Shown: positions 29,660 to 37,733 of the stretch, piece after piece
Layout: every line of letters starts with the position of its first letter
Numbering within the stretch: the stretch's first letter is position 1
Assembly (NCBI GenBank): GCA_949296355.1
Contig: CASFPS010000004.1
Location: forward strand, 46,087-110,086
Origin: an uncultured bacterium
Lineage (GTDB): Bacteria > Cyanobacteriota > Vampirovibrionia > Gastranaerophilales > Gastranaerophilaceae
Direction: 5' to 3'
DNA length: 64,000 nucleotides
The notes under the pieces: model-generated
What the model was told of the DNA's origin: nothing
The model's database searches: none
The model's input: the letters and a program-made list of their open reading frames with translations, nothing else
Position numbers and translations under genes: made by a program

Positions 29660-30334
29660 ATGAGCGAGCTTAAGAATGAACATAATACTTTTTACATATC
29701 ACATAGAATTGAGCTTCTAATCTGGCTCCTCGTTATATTATTAATTTTAGCAGTATCAACCTTTTTTCAGCATATAAATACGCAAAAAGACAATGACTAT
29801 ACAATATTTATGAATGATGTAGACGGACTGATTGAAGGTTCTCCTGTCAGAATGATGGGTATTGAGGTGGGTTATATTACCAAAATAAAACCTACAAATG
29901 GAGAAGTTTACATAAAGTTTTTAATCACTGATAATTCAATTACCATTCCGCAGGGAACAGTTGCAACGGTCGAATTTAACGGCATGGCAGGGTCAAAATC
30001 TTTAGAGCTTTATCTGCCGGATAAGACTACATATATAGATAAAAATGTTCCGATTCTGACTGTAAATCCGCCCAAACGTCTCCACGATGCTGCCGGACTT
30101 TTGAGTGATATGTTTGATAAATTAAGTTCAATTATTTATACATCATCTTCTTTTGGAAATAAGATTAAGTTTATAGAATTACCGACCGGGGGTGAACCAC
30201 AAGATTTTATTAAATTTTTAGACTATGCTGATAACCTGGTTGATAATTCCAATAAAAAAGCTGAAGATTTAAACAAAAAATTGACAGAACTAAAAAATAG
30301 CAGAGGTAAGATAAATGATGAACACACAAAATAA
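29660..30334 (+). CDS. MlaD/MCE-domain lipid-transport protein
   Basis: In this 224-residue protein an N-terminal membrane helix (about 17-37, LLIWLLVILLILAVSTFF) is followed by one MCE domain at about 45-135. The MCE domain shows the typical DVDGLIEGSPVRMMGIEVGYI opening and ends near GSKSLELYLPD. A short polar helical tail (about 140-224) follows. Such proteins form hexameric rings in the periplasm and pass phospholipids between inner and outer membranes, usually with an MlaE permease and MlaF ATPase. Neither partner is adjacent here. The gene overlaps the start of upp by 20 bp. Confidence 0.9.
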   Translation: MSELKNEHNTFYISHRIELLIWLLVILLILAVSTFFQHINTQKDNDYTIFMNDVDGLIEGSPVRMMGIEVGYITKIKPTNGEVYIKFLITDNSITIPQGTVATVEFNGMAGSKSLELYLPDKTTYIDKNVPILTVNPPKRLHDAAGLLSDMFDKLSSIIYTSSSFGNKIKFIELPTGGEPQDFIKFLDYADNLVDNSNKKAEDLNKKLTELKNSRGKINDEHTK

Positions 30335-30971
30335 ATTAAAAATTATAACAAATCCTATCGTAAATCAAAGCTTGTGCACGATGCGGAATAAAAATACAGA
30401 TACGGAAGGTGTAAGACTTGCTGCAAGAAAGCTTACAAGGATTTTACTTTATGAAGCGACAAAAAATTTGCCGCAAAAAAATATAGAAATTGAAACTCCT
30501 CTTGCTAAATTTAATACTCAAACTATAAATCCTGATATTACAATTATAATTTCTCCGATTTTAAGAGCAGGTCTGATTTTTACGGACGAAGCGGTTGATA
30601 TCCTGCCTCAAGCTACAATAAGACATATAGGAATGTACAGGGATGAAAAGACCTTAAAACCGGTCTGGTATTATAATAAAGTACCAATGCCGGTGGATAA
30701 TCCCGAAAACTATTATGTTTACATAACAGACCCAATGCTTGCAACAGGGAATTCTCTGACGGAAGCTATAAAACTTTATGTGGATAAAGGAATACCCGAA
30801 GCCAATATTTGTTGTGTGTGTATGATATCAGCTCCTGAGGGGATAAATAAAGTTTTTGAGAACTATCCTGATATAACACTCATTGTTGCGGCAGTTGATT
30901 CACATCTTAATGAGCACGGATACATCGTTCCGGGTATGGGAGATGCCGGTGACAGGATATTTAATACGTAA
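30315..30971 (+). CDS. upp: Uracil phosphoribosyltransferase
   Basis: The 218 residues (217 if the second Met is used) match UPRTase, which makes UMP from uracil and PRPP in pyrimidine salvage. The PRPP-binding loop YITDPMLATGNSLTEAI lies near residue 135-150. The uracil-binding C-terminal motif has the form YIVPGMGDAGDRIFNT. The N-terminal TMRNKNTD motif is also family-typical. The start lies inside the end of the MCE gene, preceded by AGAGGTAAG, so the two are probably co-transcribed. Confidence 0.95.
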   Translation: MMNTQNKLKIITNPIVNQSLCTMRNKNTDTEGVRLAARKLTRILLYEATKNLPQKNIEIETPLAKFNTQTINPDITIIISPILRAGLIFTDEAVDILPQATIRHIGMYRDEKTLKPVWYYNKVPMPVDNPENYYVYITDPMLATGNSLTEAIKLYVDKGIPEANICCVCMISAPEGINKVFENYPDITLIVAAVDSHLNEHGYIVPGMGDAGDRIFNT

Positions 30972-31040
30972 ATTTTTGTAAATTTTTATAATTGGAAAAT
31001 ATATTAAAGCATTTTGGCATATATGTATTATTATATTTAT

Positions 31041-31307
31041 ATGGATGGTATAAATATTCTTACAGAACGAGAAATTAAAATTCTTTCTCTCATAATTGAA
31101 GGAAAAAGCAATCCTGAAATAGCAGATGAGCTAATAATTTCCATACATACAGTAAAGGCTCACATCGAAAGCATTTACAGAAAGCTTGGAGTGCATAATA
31201 AAGTGCAGGCTGCTGTTTATGCGATTCTGAATCATACGATTGAAGAGCACACTAAAATTTCCCGGAAAAGGAAAGTTGGGCTGGATTATACCGAACAAGA
31301 TAATTAA
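31041..31307 (+). CDS. Small LuxR/GerE-type helix-turn-helix regulator
   Basis: The protein is 88 residues from the ATG at 31041; an in-frame codon at 31014 would add a Tyr-rich MAYMYYYIY lead. A LuxR-type HTH covers residues 5-65. LTEREIKILSLIIEGKSNPEIADEL is followed by ISIHTVKAHIESIYRKLGV, a near-perfect match to the family pattern. I prefer 31041 because a TATTAT box (31029-31034) lies six bases before it and would be inside the coding region otherwise. There is no sensing domain. The 3' end overlaps the convergent LOG gene by 56 bp. It is a paralogue in type of the regulator at 17746. Confidence 0.8.
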   Translation: MDGINILTEREIKILSLIIEGKSNPEIADELIISIHTVKAHIESIYRKLGVHNKVQAAVYAILNHTIEEHTKISRKRKVGLDYTEQDN

Positions 31308-31830
31308 CCGCATCTACAGGTGAATTTGCTATATAGTATAGATTTTGCGTATCAGGTTTTGCAAAGTTGCATTCAATTATGTCAAGAAAGAATTTAATTA
31401 AATTAGTATAAAAACCTTTAGTATTCAAAAAAACTATAGGTTTAGAATTGTATCCCAACTGCTTTTGCACTATCATCTCTGAAATTTCTTCCAGAGTACC
31501 AAAACCTCCGGGCAGAGCAATAACAGCATCCGAAAGCTCATCCATCTTGGCTTTTCTTTCGCGCATACCTTCTGTTAAATAGAATTCACTGCAATCCTCC
31601 GGATTACCGACTCCGCAATCGTAAAGTCTTTGCGGCATAACTCCGATAATTTTCCCGCCGTATTTTTGAACGGAAGCAGCACAAGCATACATTGCACCAA
31701 GCCGGCTTCCGCCATATACAATATTCATTCCGTGTTTTCCCAGTAATTCACCCAATTTTGCGGCATCTTCATAAAAAGACGCTTCCAAAAGATTAGATGA
31801 TGAGGCGAAAACACAAACATTTTTTACCAT
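31252..31830 (-). CDS. LOG family protein (TIGR00730; putative nucleoside 5'-monophosphate phosphoribohydrolase)
   Basis: The 192-residue Rossmann-like protein has the two signature motifs GGSRLG (40-45) and PGGFGTLEE (107-115). It also has the MRERKAKM helix between them. The family cleaves ribose 5-phosphate from nucleotide monophosphates; plant LOG enzymes activate cytokinins this way, and bacterial members probably act in nucleotide turnover. Its ATG overlaps the stop of the upstream pseudopilin gene (TAATG), implying coupled translation, although no functional link is apparent. Confidence 0.9.
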   Translation of the reverse strand: MVKNVCVFASSSNLLEASFYEDAAKLGELLGKHGMNIVYGGSRLGAMYACAASVQKYGGKIIGVMPQRLYDCGVGNPEDCSEFYLTEGMRERKAKMDELSDAVIALPGGFGTLEEISEMIVQKQLGYNSKPIVFLNTKGFYTNLIKFFLDIIECNFAKPDTQNLYYIANSPVDAVNYLVRYNPAQLSFSGKF

Positions 31831-32408
31831 TAGTCAAAGCTCCCGCCTATTAAATAATAGTTTGAACAGCAAAGACCCGTTCCATCCTTTGAACAATCCT
31901 GCCTCTGCTTGCTGATTGAATCACTCTTACAGAAAGGCTCAAATCTGTCAGAATATATATTAAATCCGAAAACATCCTTCCCCCATTTATTTGGACCGGA
32001 AGAGCCGTTTACATCATACATAAAAATCCCCTGCAAATCATTCTGCGGTTTGTCATAAAATTTGTACGCAAGAACAGAATTCCCCAGAGTTGATTTATAA
32101 TCACTAAATCTATAAGTTGCATTTGGATAAGTACCATTAAGGAAAGTTATTTTGTAAGGCTTTGACTCCCCTTTTACTTCATTTGAAATTACATTTTCAA
32201 ATATATCTTTTATACTCTCCTGCTGCTCGGATTTTTGTGTATTAATAGAATAGAAGATATTTCCGAAGTCAGACTGCACACTCCTCCAGCGGGATGTATT
32301 TTTTGCCTGAACAGTATCATCCAGAGACATCGGCGCAACAAGCAGTGTCACTATCAAAAATATTATCAGCAATATAGAAACTTCTATAAGCGTAAAGCCT
32401 CTTCTCAT
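31830..32408 (-). CDS. Type IV pilin-like/pseudopilin with prepilin N-methylation motif
   Basis: The N-terminus MRRGFTLIEV is a classic class-III signal. Prepilin peptidase would cut after G4 and methylate F5, and E9 (Glu5 of the mature protein) is conserved. The hydrophobic helix runs to about residue 28. The rest of the 192 residues is a globular periplasmic domain of the kind seen in minor pilins and type II secretion pseudopilins. Four cysteines cluster near the C-terminus (FCKSD, DCSKDGTGLCC) and could form disulfides. No pilus assembly genes are adjacent. It is coupled to the LOG gene downstream and lies 29 bp after the PHP gene. Confidence 0.85.
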   Translation of the reverse strand: MRRGFTLIEVSILLIIFLIVTLLVAPMSLDDTVQAKNTSRWRSVQSDFGNIFYSINTQKSEQQESIKDIFENVISNEVKGESKPYKITFLNGTYPNATYRFSDYKSTLGNSVLAYKFYDKPQNDLQGIFMYDVNGSSGPNKWGKDVFGFNIYSDRFEPFCKSDSISKQRQDCSKDGTGLCCSNYYLIGGSFD

Positions 32409-32437
32409 AAATACCTCTATTCTACTTATTTTAGCGC

Positions 32438-33292
32438 TTAACCCCGCGCCATATCCAGATGTTTCTTTTCATTAATAAGCGTATCATAAATCCATTCCGG
32501 AACAAAGTTTTTGCCGAGAATTATTTGTCCGTTCATAATGTTTGGAGCGTGGAAGTCAGAACCGCCTGTCACAATCAACCCCAGATTTTCAGCCATGGTA
32601 GAAAAATACTCGACTATTGCCGGCGAGTGTTTACGGTGATATGCCTCAATCCCCCTCAAACCGCAATTCATAAGCTCTTTAATAAGCTTTTCAGCTATAT
32701 CAATATCATAAGGGTGAGCTATAACAGGAATTCCGCCTGAATCATAAATAACTTCTACCGCATCAAACGGAGAGACAGTTTTTCTTTCTACATAAACAGG
32801 CGATGCTCTATGAATATATTTGCTGTAAGCTTCCATAACATTGCTTGTCCCGCCGGCGTTAGTTATGGCTTTAGCTATATGCGGACGACCGATACTGCCG
32901 CCTTCTGCAACCATATTTTTTACATCTTCAAACGCAATTTTAATACCTTCTTTCTTTGCTAAAAGATGTAAAATCTCTTTCGTCTGTTTTATACGTGCAT
33001 GCTGCTGGATTTTAAGCATATTTTTAAAATCCGGTTTTGTAACATCAGGGAAATACCCGAGAATATGGACTTCGTAGTCCTTATAAAGAGTATTAACCTC
33101 AATCCCCCTGATTATCTTAAAGTCAACTTCTTTTGTCTTTAAATACTCCATAGCAACATCATAGGATAAAACATTATCATGGTCTGTAAGTGCTATAACC
33201 TGCAATCCTGCATCTAAAGACAAATCCACAATTTTCTCCGGAGAAAAAACACCATCAGAATAATAGGTGTGTATATGGAAATCCCCTTTCAT
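32438..33292 (-). CDS. PHP-domain metal-dependent phosphoesterase
   Basis: The 284-residue PHP protein has the metal-binding motifs DFHIHTYYSDG (H6, H8) and ALTDHDN (D37, H38, D39). A later PVIAHPYD and a C-terminal GSDFHAP complete the set. The stand-alone form of this length resembles YciV/TrpH, which removes phosphate from 3',5'-nucleoside bisphosphates or trims RNA 5' ends. The substrate cannot be told from sequence by eye. A ribosome binding site (AAGGGGG) lies just upstream. Position after ymdB and rny, which act in RNA turnover, makes a nucleotide-recycling role plausible. Confidence 0.88.
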   Translation of the reverse strand: MKGDFHIHTYYSDGVFSPEKIVDLSLDAGLQVIALTDHDNVLSYDVAMEYLKTKEVDFKIIRGIEVNTLYKDYEVHILGYFPDVTKPDFKNMLKIQQHARIKQTKEILHLLAKKEGIKIAFEDVKNMVAEGGSIGRPHIAKAITNAGGTSNVMEAYSKYIHRASPVYVERKTVSPFDAVEVIYDSGGIPVIAHPYDIDIAEKLIKELMNCGLRGIEAYHRKHSPAIVEYFSTMAENLGLIVTGGSDFHAPNIMNGQIILGKNFVPEWIYDTLINEKKHLDMARG

Positions 33293-33341
33293 TTATACCC
33301 CCTTGCAATTCAAGCGGGGAGATTGAAAGGTTTGTAAAAGA

Positions 33342-34190
33342 TTATTTACAACCAATTTCAAGGTTTACCTCACTTTCACTATTATCTACTAACAAATTAA
33401 TTCTTTTTATATGTGTTGCAAAATTTCCTTCAATCAGGATTTCAACACCATTAATACATGCAACAGGCGTTTCTGCTATTTCGTATCTTTCGGGAATACT
33501 CGTCGACAAACGTTTAAAAGATGTGGAGAATTCCATTCCGATTACACTTTCGTCAGCACCGCAAAATCCGGCGTCAGTAATATACGCCATTCCGTTATAT
33601 ACTTTCTCGTCCGCTGTCTGAACATGAGTATGCGTACCGACAAAAGCTTTTATTAATGCAGAATTAGAGGCATTATATTTATTTGCCAGATATTTTGCAA
33701 AACAAATCTTCTCTGCTGTTGCTTCCGCATGAAAATCTATAAAAACACTGTCAACACCGTTGTTTTTGACCTCATCAATTTTTCTTGCAACAACCTCCCA
33801 CGGAGAATCTATAGGCGGCATAAATACACGTCCGAGAGCGTTTATAACTGCAATCTTATGCCCGTTAACTTCAAAAACTCGGCACCCTTCGCCTTTTGTT
33901 CCTTCAGGATAATTTATTGGTCTTACGAGTTTTTCCGCGGAATCAATATATTCAAAAATATCTTTTTTATCCCAGATATGGTTTCCGGAGGTAAAACAAT
34001 CAATTCCGGAGGAGGACAAATCTTCATAATTCTTCTTTGTTAAGCCAAACCCGTGAGAGGCATTCTCAATATTTGCAATTATAAAGTCCGGTTTATCCTC
34101 TAAAGATTTCACATACGACTTTACGGCAGTACGTCCCTGTCTGCCTGTTATGTCGCCAAAAAATAAAATCTTAACTGTATTACCACTCAT
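33342..34190 (-). CDS. ymdB: YmdB-type metallophosphoesterase (TIGR00282 family)
   Basis: The 282 residues from the ATG at 34190 (a TTG at 34202 would add four) match the YmdB family. Motifs are ILFFGDITGRQGR (metal ligand D13), IANIENASHGFG and the TSGNHIWD motif. A C-terminal block with HAEATAEK and GTHTHVQTADE supplies the remaining ligands. YmdB hydrolyses 2',3'-cyclic nucleotides and in Bacillus affects biofilm and motility decisions. It directly follows rny on the same strand, the same gene order as ymdA-ymdB in Firmicutes, with a G-rich repeat in the 95-bp gap. Confidence 0.9.
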   Translation of the reverse strand: MSGNTVKILFFGDITGRQGRTAVKSYVKSLEDKPDFIIANIENASHGFGLTKKNYEDLSSSGIDCFTSGNHIWDKKDIFEYIDSAEKLVRPINYPEGTKGEGCRVFEVNGHKIAVINALGRVFMPPIDSPWEVVARKIDEVKNNGVDSVFIDFHAEATAEKICFAKYLANKYNASNSALIKAFVGTHTHVQTADEKVYNGMAYITDAGFCGADESVIGMEFSTSFKRLSTSIPERYEIAETPVACINGVEILIEGNFATHIKRINLLVDNSESEVNLEIGCK

Positions 34191-34241
34191 AATTAAATCC
34201 AAAATGTCTGTAGAAGAGTTTTTTCGAGGTTCATCTCACTA

Positions 34242-34281
34242 ATATTTACCCCTTTACCCCTTTACCTCCGATATTTACCCC
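34242..34281 (-). repeat. G-rich GGGGTAAA repeat tract between rny and ymdB
   Basis: Read on the minus strand, the tract has four G runs (GGGG, GGAGG, GGGG, GGGG) separated by TAAA-type spacers. It carries three GGGGTAAA units plus a GGAGGTAAA variant. The same GGGGTAAAT word recurs at 8527 and at 35981. The four runs could form a G-quadruplex in DNA or in the rny-ymdB transcript. Confidence 0.6.
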
Positions 34282-34285
34282 GCAC

Positions 34286-35806
34286 TTATTTTGCAACCTC
34301 TGTTGTTCTGAATTCTCTGACTACAGTAACTTTAATCTGTCCCGGATAATCCAATTCATCCTCAATTTTCTTTGCAATATCTCTTGCAAGTTTTTGGGAA
34401 GCAAGATCGTCAAACATTTCTGACTGAACGATTACACGAACTTCGCGCCCTGCCTGTACTGCAAAAGACTGCTTAATACCTTCGTACCCGTTTACTATTT
34501 CTTCAATCTTTTGAAGTCTCTTGATGTAAATTTCAAGCGTATCGCGTCTTGCGCCAGGACGTCCGGCGGAAATTGCATCAGCAAGTTTAACAAGAACAGC
34601 TTCAATTGTATTTGCAGTAACATCATCGTGATGGGCTTCAATTGCGTGAATCACTTCCGGCTTTTCGCCGTAACGGGAAGCAAGTTCAACCCCCAATTGG
34701 ATGTGAGTTCCTTCCTGAGTCTGGTCAACGGCTTTACCTATATCATGCAAAAGTCCTGCACGTTTTGCCACATAAACATTTGCGCCAAGCTCAGCCGCGA
34801 GCATTCCTGCAATATGCCCGACTTCAAGCGAATGCTTAAGGACATTTTGTCCGTAACTGGTTCTATAATACAGACGTCCGAGATTTTTTATAAGCTCTTT
34901 ATTTAAGCCGACAATTCCCATATCAAGGGCAGCATTTTCACCCTCTTTCATAATTTTCTTTTCAACTTCTTCGCGGGATTTCTCTACAGTCTCTTCGATT
35001 CTTACAGGGTGGATACGTCCGTCCTGAATAAGTTTTTCAAGAGCTATTTTTGCAATTTCACGTCTTACCGGATCAAAAGCCGAAAGTACGACAGCCTCAG
35101 GAGTATCGTCAATAATTAAATCAACGCCGGTCAAGGTTTCAAGAGTTCTAATGTTACGACCTTCCCGACCGATAATGCGACCTTTCATCTCATCATTCGG
35201 AAGTGAGACAACAGAAACAGTTGATTCTACCACCTGATCCATCATGCAGCGCTGCATGGTTGTTGAGAGAATTTCTTTTGATTTTTCAAGTGCATCTTCA
35301 CGGATTTTTGCTTCATTTTCTCTTATTAACTGCATTTGCTCCTGAGCAAGATCACTTTTTAATTGTTCAAGAAGCATTTTCTTTGCTTCCTCTGTTGACA
35401 TACCGGCAATTCGCTCAAGCTCTACTGTCTGCTTTTGAACGATTTCAGCCAGATAATCTTCTTTTTCAATTAACTGGTCTTTTATTTTATCTAATTCGCA
35501 TTCTTTATCTGTAATTTCCTGAATTTTATCCTCAAGAAAATCTTCTCTTTTTGAAAGTTTGTTTTCTATAGCTGCAAATTCTCTTCTTCTTTCTCTCTCA
35601 TCAGCGTTTAATTGTTCTCTTTCGGTATGTAAAGCTTCTTTTGCTTTAATCATTGCTTCTTTTTGCAGAATTGATTCTTTTTCCTGTAAATCTTTTTTTG
35701 CCTGTTCTGTCTGCAATATAAGATTTTTGTATTTAACACGTTGTACAACAATTACAGCAATTAGTATTACTGATACAACTGCTGCAATAGCTAATAATGC
35801 ATCCAT
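34286..35806 (-). CDS. rny: Ribonuclease Y
   Basis: The 506 residues contain, in order, an N-terminal membrane anchor (about 3-22) and a long charged coiled coil (about 25-190). A KH RNA-binding domain follows near 200-260 ([15 protein letters not shown]). Next is an HD domain with the [10 protein letters not shown] motif near 350 and HHDDV further on, then a C-terminal domain. RNase Y is a membrane-tethered endoribonuclease that starts mRNA decay. The gene precedes ymdB. An AAGGTG ribosome binding site lies a few bases before the ATG. Confidence 0.96.
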   Translation of the reverse strand: MDALLAIAAVVSVILIAVIVVQRVKYKNLILQTEQAKKDLQEKESILQKEAMIKAKEALHTEREQLNADERERRREFAAIENKLSKREDFLEDKIQEITDKECELDKIKDQLIEKEDYLAEIVQKQTVELERIAGMSTEEAKKMLLEQLKSDLAQEQMQLIRENEAKIREDALEKSKEILSTTMQRCMMDQVVESTVSVVSLPNDEMKGRIIGREGRNIRTLETLTGVDLIIDDTPEAVVLSAFDPVRREIAKIALEKLIQDGRIHPVRIEETVEKSREEVEKKIMKEGENAALDMGIVGLNKELIKNLGRLYYRTSYGQNVLKHSLEVGHIAGMLAAELGANVYVAKRAGLLHDIGKAVDQTQEGTHIQLGVELASRYGEKPEVIHAIEAHHDDVTANTIEAVLVKLADAISAGRPGARRDTLEIYIKRLQKIEEIVNGYEGIKQSFAVQAGREVRVIVQSEMFDDLASQKLARDIAKKIEDELDYPGQIKVTVVREFRTTEVAK

Positions 35807-36155
35807 CTAGCACCTTTTCCTTTTCTATTTTTTATATATACGCGAGGCGTCCGGGCACATATAACCTACCCGGAAATTATTTAATATTCATCAATAATCT
35901 TTTCTATCGCATATATTTTCAAAAATTTTTATACTACTACTGATTTTATCATACCATATAAAGATAATTTTGTACATAAAGGGGTAAATATTATGGGGTA
36001 AATAATTTACTGTAAAAATCATGCCCTACAAACTTCTTAAATTAATTTTTTACGTTTTGTAAATCTTTTGCAAACTCTAAGCAAATTTATTTTTTTTTAG
36101 TTTTAGGTACAATATAATACATAATTTCTAGAAGGGAAAAAGAAAGGAATATAAT
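35807..36155. other. Intergenic region without a gene
   Basis: These 349 bp separate rny (minus) from the plus-strand orphan at 36156. They hold a GGGGTAAATATTATGGGG element at 35981-35998 and AT-rich stretches. TATAAT at 36113-36118 may serve as the -10 box for the plus-strand gene, although no good -35 box precedes it at the right distance. No open frame or RNA gene is apparent. Confidence 0.6.
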
Positions 36156-37130
36156 ATGAAGATTCAAGCTCTTAATTCGATTACTCAAACATATTTTAAC
36201 AAACAAAATGACAGAAAAGACAGTGTCAATTTTCAACAAGCACGATTAATATCAAAGCCGGCTAAATTTATTGCAACATCATCAATATTAGCTGCAACAG
36301 GCATTGTGGCAAATAAAATAAATGATCAAATCAGCAAAAAAGATATATTATTACAACGTATAAAAGAAAATCCTGAAAACATAAAAAATAAATTAATGCA
36401 GCTAGGTGATGATGGTCATACACCTATGTATCTTGATGAATTAAGCAAAGAAGATATTATATCTATTAATGAAGCTTTTGTTGAAGCAGGAGAGGTAGAT
36501 AAACTAGCTGAAATACACCAAGTTAAAGATTCTTCACAACGTTATCCAATTCATAGTTATTTCTCAGAACCGGAGCTTATTTTTAGTACTTTAAACTCTT
36601 TAAAAACGAAACCAGATACAATAGAAATACTTGCAGGGTATAATAATTTATGGCTAAGAGACCACGATAGAACTGTAGAAAATCTATATAAAATAAAAGA
36701 AATATTCAAAGATTCTCCAGATACATTAGCAGTTGTCCTGAATTCTTGTGGTTACACAATTAACAAAGATACTTATTTAGAATACTTTGATGCATTAAAT
36801 GATGTGCCTGATGCTTTAGCACAACTTCATGCTGATGTTTATAGCGAACGTTATGATGGTCCATTTGGTAAACAATTTACTGAAAACTATCCTCAAAACG
36901 TTACATATGGAATTATACAAAAATATATTGATTTGGCTATCAATTCTGACTTAAATGAAGAAAAATCAATAGAAATATTGCGTCGCTATGAAGATGAGGC
37001 GGCTGAAGCGAATATTCTCCCACTAGCCATAAATAGATCCTTTCAACAAGAACTTTCAAATAAATTAAAAGAATCATATAAAAATAAACAAAGCAATTTA
37101 TTTGATAAAATAATAAGCGAAAATAAATAA
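36156..37130 (+). CDS. Hypothetical 324-residue protein with one N-terminal hydrophobic helix
   Basis: No family is recognised. The N-terminus is polar and Asn/Gln-rich with the motif VNFQQA at 24-29. A short basic stretch and a hydrophobic helix follow near 35-55 (AKFIATSSILAATGIVA). The remaining 270 residues are acidic and helical, probably cytoplasmic. Repeated phrases such as SKEDII, DSPDTLAVVLNSCGY and DALNDVPDALAQL could be degenerate helical repeats, each about 35-40 residues. The ribosome binding site is AAAGGA. The layout (polar lead with an aromatic motif, then helix) is shared with other orphan genes in this window. Confidence 0.65.
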   Translation: MKIQALNSITQTYFNKQNDRKDSVNFQQARLISKPAKFIATSSILAATGIVANKINDQISKKDILLQRIKENPENIKNKLMQLGDDGHTPMYLDELSKEDIISINEAFVEAGEVDKLAEIHQVKDSSQRYPIHSYFSEPELIFSTLNSLKTKPDTIEILAGYNNLWLRDHDRTVENLYKIKEIFKDSPDTLAVVLNSCGYTINKDTYLEYFDALNDVPDALAQLHADVYSERYDGPFGKQFTENYPQNVTYGIIQKYIDLAINSDLNEEKSIEILRRYEDEAAEANILPLAINRSFQQELSNKLKESYKNKQSNLFDKIISENK

Positions 37131-37163
37131 AATAAACTTGTATATCATAAATTATCAGTTCAT

Positions 37164-37200
37164 AGTAGTAGGTTGGAGCAAGCAAGCACAACCTACTACT
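37164..37200. repeat. Hairpin-forming inverted repeat
   Basis: AGTAGTAGGTTG (37164-37175) and CAACCTACTACT (37189-37200) are exact inverted copies around a 13-base loop of GCAA-type sequence. No T run follows on either strand, so a terminator is unlikely. It lies between the convergent genes at 36156 and 37295. Confidence 0.6.
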
Positions 37201-37237
37201 TCTGTAATTCATAGATGTATTTTAACATATAGTAAAA

Positions 37238-37266
37238 GATGCGGTAAATCACAGATTTACCACATC
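37238..37266. repeat. Second hairpin-forming inverted repeat
   Basis: GATGCGGTAAATC (37238-37250) pairs with GATTTACCACATC (37254-37266) with one wobble position and a 3-base loop. It lies 37 bp after the preceding hairpin and 29 bp before the stop codon of the convergent gene, where it could act as a weak terminator. Confidence 0.55.
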
Positions 37267-37294
37267 CTACAATCATTGTTACAAAACAAAAATA

Positions 37295-37618
37295 TTATGC
37301 ATAATAATCTAATTTTGAAGTTCCTGATATAGGATTAGAATTATATGCGAACTCCTCCTCTTTGTTTTTTTCTTGCCGCTTCATTATTAGCTTATCTTCA
37401 TATTCACCGGCGATATTAGAAATTTCAGGAACCTTATTATTCCAATAGTCAAATTCTGCCATCATTTTCTTATATTCAGGACTTTCTCTATCGTCCGTCT
37501 TATGTTCGTATGCGATAACATCATTTCTGATTTTATCAAATTTCCGGCAGGCATTGTAATAATCGCTTGCATAAATATTATTTGGCGAATATGAAAAAAC
37601 TCTGCAACTTTCCACCAT
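37295..37618 (-). CDS. Hypothetical 107-residue charged protein
   Basis: This small soluble protein is unrecognised. It is rich in Tyr, Asn, Lys and Glu and predicted mostly helical (EYKKMMAEFDYWNNKVPEISN). There is no signal peptide or membrane helix. A strong AAAGGAG ribosome binding site about 13 bases upstream of the ATG supports that it is translated. It lies 115 bp from the leuS stop and points the same way, but the leuS terminator separates them. Confidence 0.6.
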   Translation of the reverse strand: MVESCRVFSYSPNNIYASDYYNACRKFDKIRNDVIAYEHKTDDRESPEYKKMMAEFDYWNNKVPEISNIAGEYEDKLIMKRQEKNKEEEFAYNSNPISGTSKLDYYA

Positions 37619-37704
37619 TTTTAATTTAACTCCTTTAATATAATAAAGTTGTAAATCTATATAAAATTGTCTTTTTGTTACAAAGCTTAAAGATTAAAAC
37701 TTCT

Positions 37705-37730
37705 TAAAAAGCCGGAGATTTTCTCCGGCT
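37705..37730 (-). terminator. Rho-independent terminator of leuS
   Basis: A 9-bp perfect stem (AGCCGGAGA at 37710-37718 and TCTCCGGCT at 37722-37730) with a 3-base loop is followed on the minus strand by TTTTT. It lies 3 bases after the leuS stop codon. Confidence 0.88.
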
Positions 37731-37733
37731 CTT

